Of a stretch of 64,000 nucleotides of DNA, positions 57,201-64,000 are shown piece after piece. This DNA is from Crossaster papposus (taxonomy: Eukaryota; Echinodermata; Asteroidea; Velatida; Solasteridae). Where the stretch lies: contig JBAIAA010000673.1 of assembly GCA_037893245.1 (NCBI GenBank), positions 434,001 through 498,000 of the forward strand. Reading direction: 5' to 3'. The position numbers and the translations under genes were made by a program. The notes under the pieces were generated by a model that made no database searches, had not been told where the DNA came from, and was given only the letters and a program-made list of their open reading frames with translations. Position 1 is the stretch's first letter; every line of letters begins with the position of its first letter.

Positions 57201-60052
57201 AACATACAAAGAAGGTGAAAGACGGATGTGATAATGAATTTTGTTTCACTCCCTAGGGCCAGCAATAGAGAAGGCTTTGTCACCAGTTGTTTTTGTGCTT
57301 ATAGCTATGTGTAGGCTAGATGTGTCTATGTGTAGGCTAGATGTGTCTATGTGTAGGCTAGATGTGTCTATGTGTAGGCTAGATGTGTCTATGTGTAGGC
57401 TAGATGTGTCTATGTGTAGGCTAGATGTGTCTATGTGTAGGCTAGATGTGTCTATGTGTAGGCTAGATGTGTCTATGTGTAGGCTATAGATGTGTCTATG
57501 TGTAGGCTAGATGTGTCTATGTGTAGGCTAGATGTGTCTATGTGTAGGCTAGATGTGTCTATGTGTAGGCTAGATGTGTCTATGTGTAGGCTAGATGTGT
57601 CTATGTGTAGGCTAGATGTGTCTATGTGTAGGCTAGATGTGTCTATGTGTAGGCTAGATGTGTCTATGTGTAGGCTAGATGTGTCTATGTGTAGGCTAGA
57701 TGTGTCTATGTGTAGGCTATAGATGTGTCTATGTGTAGGCTAGATGTGTCTATGTGTAGGCTAGATGTGTCTATGTGTAGGCTAGATGTGTCTATGTGTA
57801 GGCTAGATGTGTCTATGTGTAGGCTAGATGTGTCTATCTGTAGCCTGTTTCTGTTATTCGGTCACTTACAAGCTTCAGAAAATGTTATTGAATTAAGGAT
57901 GTGTAAGTAGAATCACCAAAATAAACTTTTCAAACAATAATAATAATAATAATATACCAAAATATAGGAATAAATATATTACGCGGCAGGGATTAACGAA
58001 TTATGCAAATTAGTCATCATTATTTCCACCAATTGAATTTTTTTACATTTTTAGTATGTCATTCTAGGGAAGTATAGAAGTGCACTGTGGTGAAAAATAT
58101 TCTTTTGCAATTTGTGTATGTTGTAAGGAGTTGATGCAAACTGCAAAGTTCGTAGTTGGACATACAAGTTATACACATGTAATGAGTAAACATCTTGGGG
58201 TGTTTTCAGTCTCCGCAGATTAACTTTGGTCTTATTTCATTTAATGTCGTAATGCAGTAAAAAAGATTTGAAAATAAATTCAATTTAAATTGATATTAGT
58301 GACTAAAACAAATTGATCAAAAAAATTGAAAGGGATAGGGATAATTGCCTTCGAGTGGCAGAAATGTTTCATAGCAATAATCTTTTACAGTGCAGTGCAC
58401 TTTAGTTTCTTACGAAAAACCGCAAATATATTTTAAAAAAAATAAAGGGGAAATTTGGGCCACGTCGATAATATTTTATCAGTCTAGATTTTATAAGGAA
58501 CAATCTTGCAGAGTAAAACATCAGGAATTGGTGTAAACTGAAGCATGACTATAGTTTAAATGAAAGGACGTAAACCTTTATATTACGTTTGAGATGTGTG
58601 TGAACGCAGTATTATTCACATAGCTAGTAAAATACAAAGCTATCACCGGAGCCGAGAGGTACATATATTAATACTTGCCCTCTTTGAAAAAGTCAATAAT
58701 AAAGCGACTACAACCGCCCGTAAGCATAAATAACTGCAATCGCCATGGTCGAGGTTCATTGCTTTTCAGATCAAGCAGTTTAATTCACCTATTGTGATTA
58801 TACTAGCGCCCGTAGGCGTGTGTCCTTGACAACACAAAGGACCTGTGATTCATCTCAAGTGCGTAATAGAAATTCATACTAGGATATTTATAACCAGAAA
58901 AAAAGTGCAACTTCTTTTCTTTGTACTGCCAGCAAGTTGCTCACTGGCACAGTTATCATATTAAAACCTTATGGGAAATCATATTAACATTTTAATATTT
59001 AGCCCAACAAACAAAAACTGGGAAAAATGATGTGTCCATAAGTTGGGCTAAAAGATAGGTGACGGGTTTCCTAAGGTGAGAGACGTGAAAAAGTTTAAGG
59101 AAACCCCCCAAATTAAAGATTGTTGTTGCTTACAATAATCACATCTGCGTTAAAATGTATTTTGGGGATTTACTTGAAATTTTTCTTGAACAAGTCTCCC
59201 ATGTTAGGCAACCCTTTAACTACATTTTCGCCCAATTTATGTACACACCATTTTCCCCATTTTTTGTTTGCTGGGCTAAATTTCACAATGTTATCATTGT
59301 TCATTTGATTTTCCATAAGGTTTTAATATGTTAACTGTGCCAACTTGGTGAATTTAAAGCTCACCAATACTTACTACTTGATGATATCTGAAGACAGTGT
59401 AATGTGCGCACATTAATTGGTTCACGAAGTTGTCATTTTGGATAATTACTATGTTCACATCATTATTCAGTCACTTATATGCTTTAGAAAATGTTATTGA
59501 AGTAAGGATATGTAAGTAGAATCACCAAAATACACTTTTAAAAAAATATAAAAAAAATAATATACCCAAATTATAGGAATAAATATATTACGCGCAGGGA
59601 TTAACGATTTATGCAAATTGGTCATATTTCCACCACTTGGATTTTTTGAGATTTTTAGTATGTCATTATTAAGGTACCAACTTTCACGACAACGTGCTGG
59701 TAGTGGACAGCGCCACCGAAACTTGAACTTGTTCCACAGGATTTTGGCGGACATTGCGTGCGGTGTACTGGCCACCAAACTGAGCAGTTTATTCAATGTT
59801 AATCAAAGCCAAGTTTAGTTTGAGTTGATGTAGAAGATGTATTTAAACTTGTATTTCACTTGTTTTCACTTTCTGTATGAATTTATAGTAGTTTGAGTTG
59901 ATAACTTTTTTTGGCGGGGGAATAAAAAAGTACCGTGTTGATTATTCGGCTGAATTAATATTGTACTCACATCTGTAAGGATTGTAGAGAGAGAGCGAGT
60001 ACAGCGCCAGGAGAATGATAAGGAACGTCATGGGGGGGAGCCAGCGTATCAT
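51075..60052 (-). CDS. C1GALT1: C1GALT1-like galactosyltransferase, copy B, short-stem form (3 exons, 300 aa)
   Basis: Exons 60052-59971, 54780-54107 and 51221-51075 join in the same phases as copy A to 903 nt with no stop. The catalytic motifs are intact: KADDDTYV, YMSGGAGYVLSK, DEDVGMGHCM and GPECCSD. Exon 2 matches copy A almost base for base across its first two thirds; differences cluster near the donor side (for example QGQGG for QGG, and the NNHDED region). Exon 1 is only 82 nt: it keeps the membrane anchor (MIRWLPPMTFLIILLALYSL) but lacks about 65 residues of stem and the RRR cytoplasmic motif. The C-terminus also stops earlier (EGNN). The gene may be functional but would hold its catalytic domain close to the membrane. 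Alternatively it is a decaying duplicate that has not yet lost its frame. Confidence 0.85.
51527..52334. mobile_element. Outer element with GTAGTCGAGTCC ends (C1GALT1-B intergenic/3' flank in intron 2)
   Basis: GTAGTCGAGTCC at 51527-51538 and its complement at 52323-52334. Adjacent ACAAGTCCCTG and CAAGTCCTTTC words recur in both orientations. It lies in copy B intron 2 and is interrupted by a second element. Confidence 0.7.
51582..52158. mobile_element. Inner MITE with GCACTGTTAGAAAAG ends and tandem interior
   Basis: Inverted ends GCACTGTTAGAAAAG; the right end reads CTTTTCTAACAGTGTGC. The interior is about a dozen degenerate units built on AACACCG / CGGTGTTCA in both orientations. It is nested within the 51527-52334 element. 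Confidence 0.8.
52843..53590. repeat. Degenerate tandem array in C1GALT1-B intron 2
   Basis: Recurring words AGCGCTGGCT, CTGCTGATACT and GGTTTCTGGTACTAGCGCC with an irregular 18-20 bp period, and a longer period of about 116 bp visible between 53160 and 53340. Copy A intron 2 lacks it. Confidence 0.85.
53884..54040 (-). mobile_element. SINE fragment, antisense, C1GALT1-B intron 2
   Basis: GTCCATCGCAGGTTACTC, CTCCTGGGTGGAGAAAAG and AAAGTGGCTTGCCGAAGG match 7060-7240. It ends about 65 bp from exon 2. Confidence 0.6.
54107..54780 (-). CDS. C1GALT1: C1GALT1-like copy B, exon 2 (catalytic domain)
   Basis: 674 nt against 668 in copy A; the 6-nt difference keeps the frame. Acceptor CTAAAAG, donor GTGAAT. 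It carries the DDD metal site and the YVKQGYMSGGAG region. Confidence 0.92.
56330..56490. mobile_element. TTAA MITE family T1, truncated copy in C1GALT1-B intron 1
   Basis: Only the right half is present, ending at the TIR and a TTAA (56491-56494). Similar short remnants lie at about 45305-45370 and 47613-47700. Confidence 0.6.
56605..56795. mobile_element. MITE family F, truncated copy in C1GALT1-B intron 1
   Basis: It matches the left and middle of family F, from CTTTTTGAAACC to CTCGCAGTTGGGAATTTAAA, but lacks the right TIR. Confidence 0.65.
56795..58075. repeat. Dispersed duplicate in C1GALT1-B intron 1, interrupted
   Basis: Its two ends (about 56795-56990 and 57847-58075) match 59262-59672 in the same order. 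Everything between (about 57000-57846, including the 21-bp minisatellite) is absent from the second copy. Confidence 0.7.
57296..57845. repeat. 21-bp minisatellite in C1GALT1-B intron 1
   Basis: About 26 units of GTGTCTATGTGTAGGCTAGAT. Two units have an extra TA (at about 57485 and 57718), 233 bp apart. Confidence 0.97.
58922..59345. repeat. Inverted-repeat element in C1GALT1-B intron 1
   Basis: Left end words (AACTGTGCC)-type: GGCACAGTTATCATATTAAAACC at 58950 pairs with GGTTTTAATATGTTAACTGTGCC at 59320. CCCAACAAACAAAAACTGG is also complemented near 59265. Confidence 0.65.
59971..60052 (-). CDS. C1GALT1: C1GALT1-like copy B, exon 1 (anchor only)
   Basis: The ATG at 60050-60052 opens 27 codons plus one base, ending at a GTGAGT donor in the same context as copy A. 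The alignment with copy A breaks after ALYSL, where the stem is missing. Upstream flanks match copy A. Confidence 0.75.
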
Positions 60053-60224
60053 CTTGAAACGCGAGACACTCACACGTACAGCGAGTTGTCGCAATATGGG
60101 CAGAACGGCGGGGAGACGGTGTGCGCGCGCCCTGCCGTCCGGCCGTGGTGGTGTCAATTGCGATGGCCGCGTCACTTGTATATCTGGGGATCTGCCAGTA
60201 ATAGGCGTTTATGACTGTATTCAC

Positions 60225-60476
60225 TGTTCCTTTCTCTATGGGCCTTTTCGAAACCTTTGTTTCGTCTTCGGCTTTGGCTTCGCCTCCGACTTCCAAATTA
60301 CTGAGAAGCAAATAGAAATTAAAGCAAATATAAATAGTCTAACTTTTGGGTTCATATCAGTAGATTGAATGTTTCTGAAGCGCAACAGGCATCAAATTGT
60401 GGCAGGGGGTCTCGCAGTTGGGAATCTAAAATCGCCTTAAGCCAAAACGAAGCCAGGGATTCGAAAAGGCGGCACG
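60225..60476. mobile_element. MITE family F, copy 2, in the upstream region of C1GALT1 copy B
   Basis: Core ends at about 60240 and 60470. Compared with the matching site upstream of copy A (49130-49135), the insert is flanked by a direct repeat ATTCAC (60219-60224 and 60477-60482). Copy A has an empty site. Confidence 0.85.
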
Positions 60477-60888
60477 ATTCACCGAGCGTGAACAATTGGC
60501 CGTTTACGAAACATCCGTTTCGTTCTATACTGCGGCTTCATCACTAGCTCAGCAACCAATAAACATTACAAACAAAAACTTCTAACTTTGGCTCCAATTA
60601 CAAAACATCAACAAACAAAACTTGTAAAATTAGAGTCTTTGCGTTTTAGACCGTCAATTATAGCCAATCAGTGCTTGCGAGTGTTCATGAGGTCAGCGGT
60701 GCTTGCGTCCCAACCAATGAACTAGCAGGACTGTACCTTAGCTTGTTGTTATTCATAATAAGGTCTGACATACGATCTACGTGATTATTCTAACATTAGA
60801 CATGTAGTATACACGTCCTACTCTCGCTGCTGGCTGATGACATACCAGATGTGTACAATGGCGCTTACAATGAGCCCAGCCAGGTTTA

Positions 60889-61085
60889 ATATACCCAGCA
60901 CGATATGTGGCAGAGGGGTACCCCTCTATTATCCCTATACGTTATACACACTCAACACTATTGTAACCTAACCCATCCCCCTTGAAACCTAAAAAGAATT
61001 CCTGAGATTCCGAGAACACAATGGTCAACACAAAAGAGGGGGGGGGGGGGGGGGGTTTCTCTGCCACATATCGTGCTTCATATGA
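60889..61085. mobile_element. MITE family P, copy 5
   Basis: Reverse orientation, with a G tract of about 17 bases. It lies upstream of C1GALT1 copy B. Confidence 0.8.
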
Positions 61086-61089
61086 GGTT

Positions 61090-61800
61090 TAATCATAATT
61101 TTGAGTGCAAAAAGGTTTGAAGCGTGGGATATGTAGGGGTGACTGGGACAACTGCAAAATGGGTTTTCTTAAGTTTGGCGAGTGGTGCGTTGGGAGGGGG
61201 GAGCACCGTACCTGACAGACCCCCCATTCGATTTAATCATAATCTTGAGTGCAAACATAATTTCTTCATGACTCGAAAGTTTATCGTGTACTAAATATGA
61301 TTTGTATACTTAAGAAAAATATAATTGGTGCTAAGTACATTTAAGAAGGTCTTCAAGTGGTGCCATCCCTAATTAAGAAAGGGTCAAAGGTCATCATAAG
61401 TCATTAAACACTAATAATTATAACGTTGAGTGCAACTTGCATTTATGTGTATATCAACAGGTTATCATAGACCGATCACTGATCACAAGCTTAAGAACGT
61501 AATATATAGTTCAAAGTCTAATTAAGAAGGTCTTTAATTGGTGCTGATTACACGTTTAATCATAATTACAAGTGCAAGGATAAAACAAGTGTCAATGTGT
61601 AGCTGACACTCTGCTGGAGCAAAATCCAGTCAATAAACACCGATAATTATAATGTTGAGTGCAACTTGCATTTCTATATGGATCAACCGTTTATTATATG
61701 GACCAATCACTGATTACACGGCGCAATGTCCAATCAAAATGTCCAATTAGTAAATGATTAGAATGATAATTGAAATCACAAAACGAGCGTCAAAGTGTAC
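61090..61800. repeat. Degenerate direct repeats, upstream of C1GALT1-B
   Basis: Words TTGAGTGCAACTTGCATTT and AATCACTGATTACA recur with a spacing of about 228 bp (61430 and 61658). Related AATCATAATTTTGAGTGCAA words occur at 61088, 61234 and 61557. No gene is seen. Confidence 0.6.
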
Positions 61801-62151
61801 ATGTAATTTACCAAACGCAAGAATAAAACCCACCACATAAGAAATATCACAAACAGTCATGAAGTTGATTGCAATTGCCTGTACCCTCTTAAACACGAAT
61901 GGGTGTAAATATGAAATACGATTAGGGAATATGAGATCACCGAAGCTTATAATTATAGGAACATAACTTGTTAGTAGTTTTTGAGCTCAAACAAGGTTTG
62001 CATTAAAGTAGACAACAGTCAATATTGAAAACTTTATTGTGATAATATCATTAACATTGGCTGATGAGCTGCTTTGGAGTACGAAGTTACGTTATACGTT
62101 GTGCCTTAGTACAGTGGCTCCGTAGCGAAATTCCTGAACTTATGCAGCAGC

Positions 62152-62361
62152 GCGATCGTGTACACAAAATTGCAAAGCGCACAGGCTCACAAATCCATCG
62201 GGATTCATACAAAGACCTGCGGCATATCCGCCATAGAAGAAAACTCTGCAGGAGGTGCGATCGTGTACACAAAATTGCAAAGCGCACAGGCTCACAAATC
62301 CATCGGGATTCATACAAAGACCTGCGGCATATCCGCCATAGAAGAAAACTCTGCAGGAGGT
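62152..62361 (+). repeat. Perfect 105-bp tandem duplication inside the retrotransposon linker
   Basis: The unit starting GCGATCGTGTACAC occurs at 62152-62256 and 62257-62361 with no visible difference. Its length is 35 codons, so the frame is kept. Confidence 0.95.
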
Positions 62362-62370
62362 ACTCTCTGA

Positions 62371-62852
62371 AGCCCTGTCCGCACTGGACTTAATTTGGGC
62401 AAACTAACCGAGCCAATGGGTAACTTGCCCATTTCAAGTCCAGTGCGGACAGCCTGGGTAACTTTCCTCACAGGTAACTTACCCACGCCGCGTGGGTAGT
62501 TTAACCGAGCCAAAGGTGCCCAGGAAGATTGACCAGGAAGATTTAACCGAGCCAGAAAATCCAGTGCGGACGCGACGTCTCGGTTAAATCTTCCATCACC
62601 CATTATGTAAGAAAATAATGTTGAGAGCTAGCGCCGGGAACAGACGATCCGGTCGTCAAGCCGCGGTCATAGGTCACGCAGGGCACCCTCTTTATTGTTT
62701 TGGAGCCAGCTCGGCTAGTTTACCCATCGTCTCGGCAATTCTACCCGCGTCAATTAAATCCAAGTGCGGACGGTGGGAAGATCAACCCATCGGAATGTTA
62801 CCCAGCGTCATGGTCAAATTACCCAAAATGTTTATCCAGTGCGAACACGGCT
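62371..62852. mobile_element. MITE-like insert in the retrotransposon
   Basis: The ends are inverted repeats: AGCCCTGTCCGCACTGGA at the left and the complement of AGCCGTGTTCGCACTGGA at the right. Words of the form CCAGTGCGGAC recur inside, suggesting internal rearrangement. Retrotransposon sequence resumes right after it. No clear target duplication was seen. Confidence 0.7.
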
Positions 62853-63670
62853 TAAGTCGGTTGGGAAAGCAACAGGTCTGGATGAAATTAGTGTTAAAAT
62901 GATCAAAATTGCTTCACCTTATATCATTAAATATTTAACTTTTATTTTTAACATGTCTATAAGATGTGAGCGATACCCTAAAAATTGGAAACATGCTTTA
63001 GTAACACCAATTAACAAGGGAGGATATAAATGTAGTACAGGTAACTATCGGCATATTTCTATACTGCCAATTATCTCTAAGATTTTTGAAAGATAGGTGC
63101 ACAGTTACATCGGTATATAGATACCTTGATGAAAACAATCTGATTCCTAGTTGCCAGTCAGGATTTAGACCCCTGCACTCAGCTGAAAGCACCCTACACG
63201 ACTTAACAAACAAGTGTTTTACGGCCATGGAGAATGGACAAGTTACAGGCAGTGTGTTTATAGATCTCAGTAAAGCATTTGATTGTGTTAATCATGGCAT
63301 AGAGAAACTAGAAAAGATGAACATGTCATCTTCTGTAATCAATTGGTTTATTAAAGTCATACCTAAGTGATCGTAGTCAGTCTGTGAATACTGGCGGCAC
63401 CATATCAAATTTCCTGTCCGTAAACACTGGTTTTCCGCAGGGGTCGATTTAATACCTAATGTACCTTCTAGCTTCTTCAGATGATATGTTTGCTCGTCTT
63501 AATTGGGCTCCTTTTTCTAAAAGAGTTAAGCCCAAACAGGCTATTCTAAATGACTCCTTCGTACATGACAAATAGTTTCACACCTCTTACAGTTATTCGC
63601 GAAACAAGGCAATCAACCCAAACGGCACTAGTTCCTTTCGCCAAAAAAGAATGCTACGCCACAAGTTTCG

Positions 63671-63846
63671 TAGTCTTTGGGCAAGACGTTGCTTAATTCG
63701 CAGCCACGAGAGGGCGCTATCGCGACAAACCATCATCACTAGCACTCACCATCCTGTCCGTAACGACAGGATGGTGAGTGATGATGGTTTGTCGCGATAG
63801 CGCCCTCTCGTGGCTGCGAATTAAGCAACGTCTTGCCCAAAGACTA
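63671..63846. mobile_element. Near-perfect palindromic MITE with 9-bp target duplication
   Basis: The 176-bp element begins TAGTCTTTGGGCAAGACG and ends with its complement. The arms match along about 80 bp apart from a 5-bp and a 1-bp indel near the centre. CAAGTTTCG flanks it on both sides (63662-63670 and 63847-63855). A 9-bp duplication is typical of Mutator-type elements. It splits the C-terminal region of the retrotransposon ORF. Confidence 0.9.
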
Positions 63847-64000
63847 CAAGTTTCGCTGCGAGTGGTGCAAATTTTTGGAATAATCCGCCCGAACAATTGC
63901 GAACATTGGACTCCTTTAGCACATTTAAATCGGAGCTCCGTCGACGGTGAAATCCGTTACATACGGGTAATTATCAGCACCCAGACTCCAAGCGGTATTA

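Larger units (their letters stand above)
62090..63955 (+). pseudogene. CR1-like non-LTR retrotransposon ORF2, broken and with nested insertions
   Basis: Pieces of one reverse-transcriptase ORF appear in order: a linker with RSEIPELMQQRDRVHKIAKR (about 62110), then RT blocks KATGLDEISVKMI (62855), NWKHALVTPINKG, GNYRHISILPIISKIF, a frameshift near 63095, SCQSGFRPLHSAES, VFIDLSKAFDCVNHG, PQGSI (about 63436), and a C-terminal RLNWAPF and FWNNPPEQLRTLDSF (to about 63955). The YADD catalytic box is missing: sequence jumps from PQGSI to the thumb region. A 105-bp unit is duplicated in the linker, and two MITE-like elements interrupt the ORF. It is not functional. The clade (CR1/Rex1 group) is a guess from motif style. 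Confidence 0.75.

Noticed and set aside
57296-57845. A CRISPR-like array
   Set aside because: Units are directly adjacent with no unique spacers, and the host is eukaryotic.
57241-57910. Open frames repeating the phrase MCRLDVS
   Set aside because: They are the 21-bp minisatellite read in one frame; no splice sites or start context.
59971-60175. An upstream start giving C1GALT1-B a longer cytoplasmic tail
   Set aside because: The open frame continues upstream, but the codon at its end is GTG and the matching region of copy A is clearly untranslated.

Overview
The window is eukaryotic nuclear DNA. Its genes have many short exons with GT-AG introns, and the space between and inside them is filled with short inverted-repeat transposons, tRNA-derived SINEs, minisatellites and a dead non-LTR retrotransposon. 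Gene content (MINDY3, C1GALT1, an EF-hand patatin) is metazoan. The repeat style, with many small TIR elements and frequent ACATGTACATGTA words, suggests a marine invertebrate deuterostome. An echinoderm, perhaps a sea star, is my best guess, but the sequence alone does not settle this against a hemichordate or amphioxus.

Four genes can be assembled completely with intact frames, all on the minus strand. Read 5' to 3' on that strand (right to left) they are: C1GALT1-like copy B (60052 to 51075, 3 exons, 300 aa); C1GALT1-like copy A (48967 to 40613, 3 exons, 366 aa); MINDY3, a deubiquitinase (38029 to 25035, 12 exons, 447 aa); and a patatin-like phospholipase (18353 to 7257, 13 exons, 616 aa) whose patatin domain is interrupted by an EF-hand segment. 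The terminal exon of a fifth, unrecognised gene lies on the plus strand at 1394-1531 and converges on the patatin gene.

Layout: 1-7256 holds the plus-strand terminal exon and MITEs. 7257-18353 is the patatin/EF-hand gene, with a foldback repeat in one intron. 18354-25034 is intergenic, with a minisatellite just upstream of the patatin gene, foldbacks and SINEs. 25035-38029 is MINDY3, with a large (about 840 bp) inverted repeat in intron 1. 38030-40612 is intergenic and MITE-rich. 40613-60600 is a tandem duplication of C1GALT1; the two copies are separated by a SINE and a broken polB-like ORF that has a TTAA-flanked MITE in it. 60600-64000 is repeat-rich and ends in a CR1-like retrotransposon fragment with two nested insertions.

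The genes do not form an obvious pathway. C1GALT1 makes core-1 O-glycans in the Golgi, MINDY3 trims ubiquitin chains, and the patatin enzyme probably hydrolyses membrane lipids under calcium control. The points most worth following up are the EF-hand insertion inside the patatin fold, the recent C1GALT1 duplication with loss of the stem in one copy, the long foldbacks in introns, and several datable nested transposon insertions.
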